64,000 bases of DNA from Austropuccinia psidii (GCA_023105745.1 JALGQZ010000011.1:34222594-34286593); one strand, 5' to 3'; counted from the stretch's first letter, positions 24,693 to 37,567 are shown. Program-made: numbers and translations. Notes: generated from the letters alone by a model not told the origin.

Positions 24693-26531
24693 TGTAAGGT
24701 GTGGATATGAAAATTTGATTAAAGATCAAGTACTTTTCCTGTCCTCAAAATTTTTATAAGGTGAAAATCAATTAAAAATAGTAAGAAATATTATTTTTAA
24801 GAGAAAACACGCCAATTTTATTGTTTATAACTTTATTAGTATAAAACAATAATATTATAAAGATTTATTGTTTTACCAACAATAAAAATTTCTTCAAAAA
24901 ATACTCTACAAGAGATATTTTAAGGCTACAAAAGAAATTTCTTCAAGAGCAATTTCAATTGGAATTAATTGAGCAATTAACTGCAAGCAATTAATTAAAG
25001 AACAGAGTCTTTAAAAAGAATATTAAAGAGAAAACATGCTAGAACGTGACCAGAGTGAATTTGGAAACAAAGTGACAAAGTTTACAGTGATGAAAGATGC
25101 TTTAATTGACTTTTGGGGTGGTTCAGGGGTAAAAATGATTATAAAAGTTACAAACAATGATTATAATGATTTTTCTTCACGTTGTTAAAAGGTTCAAAAT
25201 GATTTAATTAAGGTGGTTGAAATCTCTTATTGATTGGTTTAACAATGTTTAAACTAATTATAAAAGGAAAAGATTCTAACATGAAGAGAAAAGTGGGGCA
25301 AAGAAGACATTCTTTTATAGCCATCAATTTTCTTACTTCAAAAGTAAAATTTACTCTTGTCAGTCGTGAAAAACAGTCTGACATCAGAAAAGCCAATTAT
25401 GGCATCAATGAACCCTCATTTAGACCAAAAAGGGCTGGTTTACGCCATTTTTAGATATTTTTAGCCATTTTAGACCCTTAAATCAGCCATTACTATGGCA
25501 ATACCTGGCCTAGAGCCTTAAAAGGACGTCAGAATGTGTGTAATAGACGTAGAAACCAGTTAAAGCTGTTTCTACCATGTTCTTTTTTATCTCAAGGGTA
25601 GTTTTACCCTCTGGGCAACAGCTAAGACCACCCCAGTTGGTATCAAAACCTCATCATCAATTGAGTCCACAGACCCTGTAACTCAATTCCAGGCCAAAAG
25701 TAATGAGCTTTTGCATGAATTTTGACACCACACGCCTGTCAGCAAGGATTTTGGGGGTCTAGCTCCCCTTTAGAGCTGGAGTTCCTTTCCCCCCCCAAAT
25801 TTAATCTTTCCAATTTATTTTTCCTTTAATTCCTCAACATGTATTATACTTATAATTTACATATGTAATTCAATTGAATTGTACAGTACAATACAGTAAT
25901 AATTGATACCTCATATGTAAATAAAAGTTCACTTATGTAATACACGCGCAAATTTTGACATTTCAATTGAATTCAATTGAAAATACTTCAATTCCTCATA
26001 ACTTCTAAAGCAAACACAACACCCCAATTTTAACACAAAAATTGATGGTTAACACCACATATGGTGTGAATTAAATTAAAGTTTTGAGGATTTTCAACTT
26101 TTGTATTGAAAATACTAAAGACTTAATTTAAGCTTATTTAGACTTGAGTTACAAAGTTTTCACTCAGAGGTGACCCCACCTCATTTTTTATGAGGAATCC
26201 AATGGTAAAATAATTTTTATATGTTTATTTATTGGCTAAAAAGTTATAATAATTTTTATTTAACTTTTTTCCAAATTTTTTTGATTTTTTACAATTTTGT
26301 TAAAATTTCATTTTTACTTAATTTTTTCAAGTATAAATGTAATTTTATAATTTCAAAATTTAATGTCATTTTGTTTTTAAATTGTAATTGAATTTTTATT
26401 TTGAATATAATTTTATATTTATCTTTTGATTTTTATTTTAATAATATAAATAAATTTATTTTCTTTATATTTATATGTTAATTTTGTATTTGTGGTCTTT
26501 AGGGTATATGAAATTACCTCTAAGGCTCACA
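24693..26531 (-). repeat. Solo LTR of family A inserted in element G
   Basis: A 1839-bp LTR with ends TGTAAGG...GGCTCACA, flanked by GTTTT on both sides (24688-24692 and 26532-26536). No internal region is attached, so this is a solo LTR left by LTR-LTR recombination. It splits the gag coding region of element G. Confidence 0.92.
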
Positions 26532-26623
26532 GTTTTCTCCTGTTAAAGGCATGGAACATCTAGGCATATGTTATTCAGTCTCATAATCCTTTTTCTTTCT
26601 ATTTACTTGTGGAGTTATATTAT
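26532..26623 (-). pseudogene. Upstream piece of element G gag
   Basis: On the minus strand this 92-bp piece encodes NMPRCSMPLTGEN, which leads straight into the gag fragment on the other side of the solo LTR. It resembles NMPKLSTPF in element C, so it is the same ORF interrupted by two insertions. Confidence 0.6.
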
Positions 26624-29226
26624 TGTGAGCCTTGGAGGTATTTTCATATACCCAAAAGACCACAAAAGATAAATTAAGATACAAATATAAATAAAATAAA
26701 TTTATTTATATTATAAAAATAAGAGCTGAAATATAAACACAAATTTATATTTAAAAATCAAAACTTAATTATAATTTAAAAATAAAATTACAATAAAATT
26801 TAAAATTATGAAATTATATTTTTACTGGTAAAAATTGAGTAAAAATGAATTTTTAATAAAAATTGTGAAATTAAAATATTTTTGCTAAAAAGTTATATAA
26901 AATATATTATAGCTTTTTATCCAATAAATAAACATAAATACATTATCACACCATTGGATTCCTCATAAACAATAAAGTGGGGTCACCTCTGGATGAAATT
27001 TCTGTAACTCAACTATAAATAAGCTTAAATTAAGTTTTTAGTCTTTTCAATACAAAAATTGAAAATACTCAAAGCTTTAGTTTAATTCACACCACATGTG
27101 GTGTTAACCATCAATTTTTGTGTTAAAATTGAGGTGTTGTGTTTAGTTTAGAAGTTGTGAGGAATTGACGTATTTTCAATTGAATTCAATTGAAATGTCA
27201 AAATGTGCGCGTGTATTACATAAGTGAACTTTGATTTACATATGAGGTATCAATTATTACTATATTCTACTGTACAATTCAATTGAATTACATATGTAAA
27301 CTACAAGTATAATACATGATGAGGAATTAAAGGAAAAAATAAATTGGAAAGATTAAAATTGGGGGCAAAAAGGAACTCTAGCTCTAAGAGGGAGCCAGAC
27401 CCCCAAATTTCTTGCTGACTGGTGTGGTATGTCAAAATCCACGCTAAATTTCATTACTTTTGGCCTGGAATTGAGTCACAGGGTCTGTGACTCAATTGAT
27501 GATGAGGTTTTGATACCAACGAGGGTGGTTTTAACTGCTTCCAAGAGGGTAAAACTGCCCTTAAGTTAAAACAATGTTAGTAAAAACAGTTTTAACTGGC
27601 TTCTACGCTTCTTACACAAATTTTTACGTGTTTTGAATGCTCTAGACCAGGTATTGCTATAGTAATGGCTGATTTACGGGTCTAAAATGACTAAAAATGG
27701 CTAAAAATGGGTTAAAGCAGCCCTTTTTTGGTCTAAACCAGGGTTCAATGATGCCATAATTGGCTTTTCTGTTGTCAGACTGTTTTTAACGACTTACAAG
27801 AGTAAATTTTACTTTTGGAGTAAGAAAATTGATGGCTATAAAAGAATGTCTTCTTTGCCCTACTTTTCTCTTCATGTTAGAATCTTTTCCTTTTATAATT
27901 AGTTTAAACACTGTTAAACCAATCAATCATATATTCCAACCACCTTTTTTTTAAATCATTTTAAACCTTTTAACCACGTTAAAAATCATTATAATCATTA
28001 TTTGTAACTCTTATAATCATTTTTACCCCTGAACCACCCCAAAAGTGAATTCAAGCATCTTTCATCACTGTTAAGCTTTGTCACTTTATGTAACAACCAT
28101 CCATCAGGGGTAAGGGTATTCATTCATACACCCACTCAAACACCTCAAATCAGAAAATCCAGTATCTGCATCAGCAGTCAGTTTCAGCAATCTTCATTCT
28201 GAAACATGCATACAGTTTGGTACATCAATACAGCCTGTCAATACTTGTACAGGATGGATTCACCCAATACAGTTTCAATACACCAGTATGAAACTGTATG
28301 ATCACTCAAATACACCACACCTCTTGTACAGGTCCTGTACAGCTGTACAGGACCTGTATTGGCCATACTCAATTTAACAATCAATTATTCTCATGAAAAT
28401 TCCTCTCTGGATCAGGGCTGGTGACTCTCACATATACCAGCCCCTCTTTCTCCCCCCTGGGGACTTTTCCCCAGTTAATTAATTTAGTTTATTTATTATT
28501 TTTAATTATTCTTATCCTTATTTTTGGGTATTATAATTATTTAATCTTAAGTTAGTCTTTGCATTTCTCTCTTCGCCTGTACAGTATGAGTTGGGTGGCC
28601 ATATCCTTATTAACCCTTCTCTTTCCATTCTGACAGGTTGAAACAGTGGACTTGTACTTGTTTGTGGTTGGCTCTTCTATTCTTTACTCTTATCTTTTGT
28701 TGCTGCTTTTCTTATATTTATTCTTTTAGTAATTCATCTTTAACACTCTTAAGTGTATTTCCTTTTATCTTATCTTTGAGCCCTCCATAAGTGAGTCCCA
28801 GTTTACTGAGTGCCAGGCCCTCTTCACTTCGAAGAGCCCCTGTGACACTTTATTTCCAAATTCACTCTGGTCACTTTTGGGCGCATTTTCTCTTTAATAT
28901 CCTTTTTGAAGACTTTGTTCTTTAATTAATTTCTTGCAGCTCTTTGCTCAATTAATTCCAATTGAAATTGCTCTTGCAGAAATTTCTTTTGTAGCCTTAA
29001 ATATTTCTTGTAGAGTATTTTTGGATAAATGTTTATTGTTGGTAAAACAATAAATCTTTATAATGTTATTTTTTTATACTAATAAAGCTATAAACAATAA
29101 AATTGGATTGTTTTCTCTTAAAAATAATGTTTCTTACTATTTTATAATTGCTTTTTACCTTATACAAATTTTGAGGACAGGAAAAGTACTTGATTTTTAA
29201 TCAAAGTTTGATATCCACACCTCACA
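26624..29226 (+). repeat. 5' LTR of element B (with nested insertion)
   Basis: The span is 2603 bp. Removing the 759-bp nested solo LTR and its 5-bp duplication leaves 1839 bp, the normal size for this family. It contains palindromes also seen in the other copies: TTTCAATTGAA doubled near 27.18 kb and a CACCACATGTGGTG core near 27.11 kb. Confidence 0.92.
28089..28847. repeat. Solo LTR of an unrelated family nested in the 5' LTR of B
   Basis: A 759-bp insert starting TGTAACAACC and ending CCCCTGTGACA, flanked by CTTTA on both sides (28084-28088 and 28848-28852). Uninterrupted copies of the host LTR lack it. TG...CA ends plus a 5-bp duplication mark it as a solo LTR. It contains a 32-bp perfect palindrome at 28327-28358. 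The superfamily (copia or gypsy) cannot be decided. Confidence 0.85.
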
Positions 29227-29228
29227 TT

Positions 29229-29246
29229 TGGGGGCCCAGCCGTGAT
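29229..29246 (+). other. Primer binding site of element B
   Basis: It reads TGGGGGCCCAGCCGTGAT, two bases after the 5' LTR. It is nearly identical to the sites in elements A and C, and compatible with a tRNA-Pro 3' end (inferred from C73 and the match pattern). Confidence 0.65.
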
Positions 29247-29439
29247 ATTTTACCTGTGAAATATTTTTCTTTACTCTTTTTAAAAACTTTTTCTTATATT
29301 GAAAAAATTTCAAAACATATAAAAAATACTTATAATCCAAAAAATCCATAAAAGAGAATTTTTTTCATATTATAAGTGGGGCTTATACTTTTATTTCTTT
29401 TTTGAAATAACCTTTTTCCTAATTAATTGGCTTTTTCAT

Positions 29440-30361
29440 TAATTTTAGTGTCTGACAACGTGGTAAGACAAGAAAACATTGAAACAGCCTCAACAGTCAC
29501 CAGCATTATCCCTGTCAGTACTGTTAATTCAGACCAAAATAGTACTGTTATTGTGACTCAAAATAACCAACCTGAACTAATATCTTCTGAAATGATTACC
29601 TTGGATATAAGTACTACCCTTCAGAAAGCTAAGAATTTAGCGAATAGTAAGTTTTTTGATGTAAAAATACTATTTTAATCCTTTTTAATCATAAAATATG
29701 CCTTCAACCAGATCAGGAGCCAGCTATAACCCCTCAAGAAGCTCCCAGAAAGGTAATAGATGTGATTATGGCAGAAGCCAACCAGGTACAGAAGGAAAAG
29801 GGTCAGTTGATGACTTCCAAACAACTAAAATAGGTCATTCTGATGCTTATAATACCATTTTACCTTCACAAAGAGCTGACACCGCCACAAGAAGCCTCAG
29901 TGGACATATACAAAGCCAGCCACAAAGCTTAAAACAATGCACTGAAGTACAAGGAGTACCAGATCCTGGCAGATCTTTGGAAAAACTGCATCAATTCTTA
30001 CCTGACTGTGAGAAGGTTCCTGGGCCATCCCAATACTTGCAAATTTCTCAATGGATGGCATCCATTGATAGAAAAGAAAAACATGATGCTCTTGACACTA
30101 GAATGGAGGAAAAACAACCCTCCACCACCCAAAAAAGGGTCAAAAACAGCCCCAGTGGCCATCAGCAGCAATTCCAACGTGACAAGGCAGCCACAAACTC
30201 CTAACAAGGGCGAAGGGAAGGCACCAGTTCCAAAGCCTTACAGCCAAGGATACAAGATTCCAAAGATTCAGCAGGATGCCATGGAAAATGTACTTCAAAT
30301 GGCCACAACCATGATGGAATTACAGAAGAAGGAGGAAGCTAGATTAAAATTCCACAAATGA
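29440..30361 (+). pseudogene. Element B ORF1 (pre-gag ORF) with one intron, two nonsense codons
   Basis: Exon 1 ends at 29646, intron 29647-29711 (GTAAGT...ACCAG, 65 bp, phase 1) is removed, and exon 2 runs to the TGA at 30359-30361. The spliced frame is the frame of the conserved ORF1 block DIYKASHKA...NNALKYKEYQILADLW, GHPNTCKFLNGWHPLIEKK and the C-terminal PKIQQDAMENVLQMA helix. Two stops interrupt it: TAG at 29831-29833 (TGG in A) and a TAA near 29930 (a Tyr codon in A). The first in-frame ATG is near 29593. A family member with both sites intact would make about 240-260 residues. No recognised domain. The ORF1 stop overlaps the ATG of ORF2 by four bases (ATGA, 30358-30361). Confidence 0.7.
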
Positions 30362-33300
30362 TTTCTGACATATTTGATTCCATCCCAGAGCTGTATGAAG
30401 CTATAAATGACATGAAAAAACATCTATCTGATAAAAATGAGGCCATTTGTAACAACATTAAAACAAACAACTCAAGTCTGTGCCAAATTAATGAAACACT
30501 TATGTGTTTTGAAAAGGTTTTAAGATCAATTAAAATTTCCAATAATGGTAGTTCTTTTGGAAATAAGATAAATGAACAATCTGCCATTACTAAAGAATTA
30601 ACAGAAAAATATTCTAAATTCAATATTGATGATATAATTGAAACAAGAATCAAACATTCCATAAATATTATCAAAACAGATAACAAGAAAGTCCCAGAAG
30701 ACATTTCAAATGCATTTACTGAAGTAAAGATATATACAATTGCCTTGAAAAAGTGTTTTGATGCTTCACAAGAGGAAGTATCAAAATTAACAATGAAATT
30801 GAATCAAGTTACCACAGATGATACAAGACACTCAGAATTATGGCAAGAGCTGACACATAAAGAAGACATGTATAAAATTGAAGTAATAAATTTATTACAA
30901 GCCTTCCAACATGAGTACAGGAACTCCCAAAGGTGTAGCAACAGTAAAATAAATGATATTGAACAAATACTGAACACCTTACCAAGAATGTCTACACCTC
31001 TGAGTCAAAATGAGGGTACAAGGATTCCAAATCCACAAGTATTGGATCCTCATAATTCACTGTTAAAAAATTAATTATCCACTTCTTTTCATAGCTTGGA
31101 ACCATCAATGGTCCAAGCACGTTTGAGAGAAGTACCAAAACTTAAAGAATGGCCTCACTTCAGTGGTGAAGGATAATATAACCATATTGAATTCATCAGA
31201 GGTATCGACATGATCAAAGAAGACTTTGAATTACCAGACAGATTGGTAACAGCCAGGTTTTACACCTTATTTACTAAATCAGCTCACAGATGGTATATCA
31301 AATTGAGACAAGCACATGGACACCAAAGTTGGACTTGGTGTAAAACCCAAATTATCAACAAATGGGCCAATGATGCTTGGAGTTTTAAATTGGAAACTGC
31401 CTTTGAATCTTGCAAGTTTAAGGCTGATAAAGACAAAGCTTTACCATGGTTTTGCCAACAAAAAGACAGATTAACAGCATTATATCCTGACATGTCAGAA
31501 TTTATGATCCATAGAAAGATTCTGAGACAATGTGGAGGTGACTTAGAGCATGCTGTCAAAAGCAGGACTACTGAACAATCTTCAGGAGAGGATATTATCA
31601 ATATATTAGAAGAAGTAACCACCAGAACCAAAATTGGTTCTAGTAGGGTGAATCTCAAAACAAGGCTTAATACACCTTGGAAAGATTCTGTGGATAAAAA
31701 CCTCAAAGAAAATTCTAATGATTTTAAGTATAAATTTGCAGATACAGTCAGAAAGTGCCATATTTGCCAAAGCACCACCCATCTAGCCAATACATGTCCA
31801 AAAAGGGGGAAAATCAATGAAATTGATATTGAAAAGGAACCCAATGTTGAAAAAGATGACATAATTGAAGACAATTCAGATGATAAGTCATCCATATTTT
31901 CTGAATCTTCAAAAAATATAGAAAATACCAATGCCACTTTTGACATCATGCAATCTTATTGCCACTTGCCACAATTGTGCAATGGTCAACTTGATTTATC
32001 AAAAATTTAAGATGCACAACTTATGAAAGCCAAACCAAACAGAGGGGAAGGTTATACAGCTGGTAACTCCTGTATAACAGAAGTGGTGATTGACAACAAG
32101 CCCACTAAGCCTTTGCTTGACCCAGGAGCCTTCTGCTCTTGTGTTGGAAAATATTTTCTTAAAAGTTGTGTACCAAATTTTGAAGACCAATTGTTACCAA
32201 TTGATGGTATAAAATTCAATAGTGCAAGTAATCTAATGAAAGAATTGGGAATATTTGAGACTACTGTCATATTTCCACATGATAATGGAAATTTAAGAAT
32301 CACTGTTGAATTTGTTGTTATGGAAAATTTCTCTAGTACCCGTTTTATATTGGGAAATGACTATTTTATCATGCATGGAATAGACTTACATAACAACAAG
32401 GACAGATACTTTACTATTGCAGACAATAAGTGTCAAAAATTTGCCTTTTTACCATTTAAAACACAAATTACAGTAAGTAAAGTAGCACCAGTCAACTTCG
32501 AGTTGGAAAAATTCAAATCTGAAGAGTTAAATGAGGCTGAAATAAGCCTTCATCTGACTGATAAACAAGAAAATGAAATTTCTTCCTTTTGCATGACCAC
32601 AGAGGAGCATTTGCTTCAGACAAAGAACCTCTAGGAGCAATTATTGGTCATGAAGTTGATATCATTCTTGATATTGAAAGACCTTATCCACCACTCTTGA
32701 GAAGACCTGCATACCCAGCAAGTCCCGAGTAAAGAGAAGCTCTGCAAACTAATATCACAGAACTTCTAGACCTTGGTGTAATAAGAAAAGTTGACCATAA
32801 TGAAGAAGTAGAAATAACTACACCAGTCATAGTGGCATGGCATAATGGAAAATTCAGAATGGTTGGGGACTCTAGAGCTCTGAACAATGACACTGTTCCA
32901 GACAGATACCCAATACCAAAAATCCAAATTGCCCTTACTCAAATATCTCAAGCAGTGTATATAACCACTATGGATGCCCTTGAAGGATTCCATAAGAATG
33001 TGGTGACACCAAGAGCAAGAAAATACTTGAGAATTATTGTTCATTGTGGAATGTATGAGTATTAAGAATGCCCTTTGGTATTAAAAGTGCACCTTCACAC
33101 TTCCAAAGAATGATGAATGAAATCTTCCCTGAAGAGCATTCAGAGGGATGGTTAATCATTTACATTGATGACCTTGTTGTCTGTTCCAAGACTGGGGAAG
33201 AGCACATGTACAGATTTTCCAGAGTTTTGGCAAAAATTCAATTGGTAAACATGAAAATCTCCTTGAAGAAATGCCATTTTGGATTTAAAGAACTTAAAGC

Positions 33301-35618
33301 ACTGGAAATGTTGTATCTGGTTTGTCCCTTAGAATTGACAAAAACAAAGTTCTGGCAGTATTTCTAAAACCCATGCCTCAGAACAAAAAGGAAATTTGGT
33401 CATTCTTAGGATTTGCAGGATATTACAGGGAACACATTAAAGATTTTGCATCCATAGCAGGACTATTTTATAAACTGTGTGACAAAGACAAAGTATTTGA
33501 AATAACTTCTGACAGCATCAAAGCTTTTGAGTCTCTAAGAGAAGCCTTGACCACTGCTCCACTCTTATTTATGCCATACTCTAAATTTTCTTTTAAATTG
33601 TATATTGATTCATCAGGGGATGTGCTGGGTGCTGCACTTCACCAAGTTCAGATCATAAATGACAAACCTGTAGAAGGATGCATATGTTTCATATCCAGGA
33701 AAATCAAACCAACTGAAGCCAGATATGGGGCAAGTCAAATGGAATGTCTATGCCTTGTCTGGGCCTTGGAAGAATTAAACTACTTCTTAGAGGGATGTGT
33801 CTTTCAGGTGATAACAGATTGTACAGCTGTCAAATCACTTTTAAACATGAAAACACCCAACAGACATATGAGCAGATGGCAAATAGCCATACAAGAATAC
33901 AGAGGAAATATGACTATTGTTCATAAGGATGGGAATATTCATAAGAATGCAGATGTACTAAGCAGATGGCCATTACCAAATAATATTGATAATCCTGTTT
34001 CTGTTCCAGAAGAAGCTTCACCACAGATCCTAATAGAAGGAATAAGTGTTACAGACTTGAACACCACCTTCTTTGAAGAGGTAAGACACAGTTACACTCA
34101 AGATAAGAACTGTAGCATCTCGTGCCAATTACTTAACAAAGACTGTAAAGACAACTCTCTCAAACAAGCCTTTGATGAATTATGGAAGAAATCTTATGAT
34201 GAAGGAAGATTTCACCTACTGGATGGTATAATTTACCACAGAACCAAGCACACATGTGTCATGACAGTTGTGGACAGGTCATTAATCAATCTTGTACTGA
34301 AAGAATGCCATGACAGCCCCTTCTCAGGACATCTGTCTGAAGACAGAACTAGAGAAAAATTGAAAACCTGTATATGGTGCAAATGTGGCAGAGAGATGTT
34401 GCAGAGTATTGCAAAACCTGTGACAGATGTCAAAAAGCAAATAAATCCACTGGCAAGAGAGTTGGAAATATGATAAAAATCCAAGAACCAAGCAGACCTT
34501 GGGAAATTGTCCATATGGATTGGGTAACTGGGCTACCACCAGGAGGTGACAGAAGTTATAATGCTTGCCTAGTAATTGTGGACAGGTTCAGTAAAACTCC
34601 AATCTTTTTACCATGTCACAAAGATGATACAGCCATGGATACAGCTCTTCTGATATGGAATAGAGTAGTGTCATGGACTGGAATATTAACAAATATCATT
34701 AGTGATAGGGATCCCAAATTCACTTCAGCACTATGGACAAATCTTCACCAATTATTTGGCACTAAGCTGTCTTTCTCTACAGCCTACCACCCACAAACTC
34801 CTGGTCTGGCTGAAAGGATGATCCAAACCTTAGAGGACATGGTAAGAAGATTTTGTGCATATGGCCTTGAAGTCAAAGATTGTGATGGATTTACCCATGA
34901 TTTGCATACTCTGTTGCCAGCACTGGAATTGGCATATAAAACATCAATCCATGCCAGTACCAATCAAACTCCTGCTATCCCCGAAAAAGGATGGAACCTC
35001 AAATTACCCCAAGATTCCTTGAGGAAATATTTGATTGAAATACATCCCACAGCTGCTAGCTTCAAAGGAATGCTAGACAAAGCTAGAAAAAATGCAGTAA
35101 GGTGTATGGAGGACTCTTTTTCATATGCTAAGGACAAATGAGATAAATCACATGCAACTCCAGATTTCAAAGTAGGAGACTTAGTACTAGTATCCACCAC
35201 CAACTTCAATAACATCAAAGGATGTAATAAGCTGAAAGACTCCCTTGCAGGACCTTTTGTTATTAAGGCCCTTCATGAAGAAAATGCTGTTGAAGTAGAG
35301 CTATCTGAAGAACTTAGCAATAAGCATCCTACATTTCCAGTGAGCTTGATAAAGCCATAAAAATCTAGTGATGCTGAAAAATTCCCCTTTAAGAATAAAG
35401 TTCCCCGAGTTATACCTCTTATTGAGTCATCTGGTAGTAAGAAAATTATCAAAGTTCTCAAAGAAAGAAAGTTGAGAACCAACAAAGTAAGGGAATACCT
35501 TGTTAGGTACAGTGACCTAACTTGTGAAGATCAATGGTTACCAGAAAAAGACATACCTGAAGCTACTAAACTTCTCAGAAGGTTGAGGCACACTAGAAAT
35601 AACAATATTACAAAGTAA
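30358..35618 (+). pseudogene. Element B gag-pol (ORF2), broken
   Basis: It starts at the ATG overlapping the ORF1 stop. A ~240-residue coiled-coil region (30358-31074) is followed by gag (31210-31780) and a CCHC knuckle CHICQSTTHLANTC. Next are protease with DPGA (~32.1 kb), RT with YIDD intact (33161-33172), RNase H (~33.6-33.97 kb) and integrase (~34.2-35.1 kb). A GPF-like motif and chromodomain-like tail end at 35616-35618. In-frame stops lie at 31072, ~31174, ~32008, ~32731 and ~35139. Single-base deletions shift frame near 32.59 and 33.06 kb, with further shifts near 33.3 and 34.37 kb. Some integrase finger sequence is altered at 34.37 kb. The copy cannot make a full polyprotein. Confidence 0.9.
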
Positions 35619-35642
35619 TATTCTTTTTTTAGCGGGAGGGAA

Positions 35643-37471
35643 TGTGAGCCTTAGAGGTATTTTCATATACCCAAAAGACCACAAAAGATAAATTAAGATA
35701 CAAATATAAATAAAATAAATTTATTTATATTATAAAAATGAAAATTGAAATATAAATACAAATTCACATTTAAAAATCAAAATTTGATTATAATTTAAAA
35801 ATAAAATTACAATAAAATTTAAAATTATGAAATTATATTTTTACTGGTCAAAATTAAGTAAAAATGAATTTTTAATAAAAATTGTGAAATTAAAATATTT
35901 TTGGTAAAACGTTATATAAAATATATCATAACTTTTAATCCAACAAATAAACGTAAAGAAATTATCACACCATTGGAGTCCTCATAAGAAATAAAGTGGG
36001 GTCACCTCTGGATGAAATTTCTATAACTCAACTCTAAATAAGCTTAAATGAAGTTTTTAGTATTTTTAATACAAAAATTGAAAATCCTCAAAAATTTGAC
36101 TCAATTCACACCACATGTGGTGTTAACCATCACTTTTTGTGGTAAAAATTGAGGTGTTGTGTTTAGTTTAGAGGTTATGAGGAATTGAAGTATTTTCAAT
36201 TGAATTAAATTGAAATGTCAAAATGTGCGCATGTATTACATAAGTGAGCTTTGATTTACATATGAGGTATCAGTTATTACTGTATTGTACTGTACAATTC
36301 AATTGAATTACATATGTAAACTACAAGTATAATACATGATGAGTAATTAAAGGAAAAAATTAATTGGAAAGATTAAAATTGGGGGGAAAAGGCACTCTAG
36401 CTCTAAGGGGGAGCCAGACCCCCAAAATCCTTTCTGAATGGCGTGGGATGTTGAAATTCATGCAAAAGTTCATTACTTTTGGCCTGGAATTGAGTCACAG
36501 GGTCTGTGACTCAATTGATGATGAGGTTTTGATACCAACCAGGGTGGTTTTAACTGCTGCCAAGAGGGTAAAACTACCCTTAAGTTCAAACAATGTCAGT
36601 CAAAACAGTTTTAACTGGTTTCTACGCCTCTTACACACATTATGACGTGTTTTGAAGGCTCTAGACCAGGTATTGCTATAGTAATGCCTGATTTAAGGAT
36701 CTAAAATGGCTCAAAATGGCTTAAACCAGCCCTTTTTTGGTCTAAGCCAGGGTTCAATGATGCCATAATTGGCTTTTCTGTTGCCGGACTGTTTTTCACG
36801 ACTGACAAGCAGAAATTTTACTTTTGGAGTAAGAAAATTGATCACTATAAAATAATGTCTTCTTTGCCCCACTTTTCTCTTCATGTTAGAATCTTTGCCT
36901 TTTATAATTAGTTTAAACACTGTTAAGACAATCAATAAAATATTCCAACCACCTTTCTTAAATCATTTTAAACCTTTTAACCACGTGAAAAAATCATTAT
37001 AATCATTTTTTGTAACTCTTATAATCATTTTCACCCCTGAACCACACCAAAAGTGAATTAAAGCATCTTTCATCACTGTTGAGCTTTGTCACTTTGTTTC
37101 CAGATTCACTCTGGTCACTTTTGAGTGTGTTTTTTCTTTGATACTCTTTTTAATGACTCTGTTATTCAATTAATTGCTTGCAGTCTTTTGCTCAATTAAT
37201 TCGAATTGAAATTGCTCTTGAAGAAATTTGTTTTGTAGCCTTAAATATCTCTTGTAGAGTATTTTTGGATAAATTTTTATTGTTGGTAAAACAATAAATC
37301 TTTATAATATTATTGTTTTTTTTGTAATAAAGTTATAAACAATATAATTGGCATGCTTTCTCTTAAAAATATTATTTCTTACTATTTTTTAATTGATTTT
37401 TACCTTATACAAATTTTAAGGACAGGAAAAGTACTTGATTTTTAATTAAAGTTTCATATCCACACCTTACA
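35643..37471 (+). repeat. 3' LTR of element B
   Basis: 1829 bp with TGTGAGCC...CCTTACA ends, preceded directly by the polypurine tract. It is similar to the 5' LTR of B outside the nested insertion. Confidence 0.93.
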
Positions 37472-37567
37472 TTTATCTTTTAATTTTTTGATTTGATTGT
37501 CATTTCTTTTTAGATGTGTGGAAAAAATATTTGTGTTATGAAATATTTCTAAAACATTACCTTTTGA
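37472..37567 (-). other. Short gap between elements B and D, possibly more of element G
   Basis: These 96 bp lie between the end of B and the proposed LTR start of D. On the minus strand they can encode a Lys/Asn/Ile-rich helical stretch (LKRNDNQIKKLKDK) like the coiled-coil regions of ORF2, so this may be the upstream continuation of element G. Confidence 0.35.

Larger units (their letters stand above)
26624..37471 (+). mobile_element. Element B: full-length Ty3/gypsy chromovirus (plus strand)
   Basis: LTRs at 26624-29226 and 35643-37471 bracket a spliced ORF1 and gag-pol on the plus strand. Ends are TGTGAGCC...CCTYACA. The PBS is at 29229-29246 and the polypurine tract (GCGGGAGGGAA) abuts the 3' LTR at 35642. 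Flanking five bases are ATTAT and TTTAT, one mismatch from a perfect target-site duplication. It belongs to the same family as A but is inserted in the opposite direction, in the old element G. The 5' LTR is enlarged by a nested solo LTR. Confidence 0.92.

Noticed and set aside
31284..31949. Long antisense frame across element B gag (and equivalents in A at 14919-15491 and C at 48837-49688)
   Set aside because: They lie opposite real gag sequence and have no motifs of their own; the sense strand has the gag core and CCHC knuckle.
36364..36645. Plus-strand frame of 93 codons in the 3' LTR of element B
   Set aside because: Not conserved as an open frame in other copies of the same LTR.
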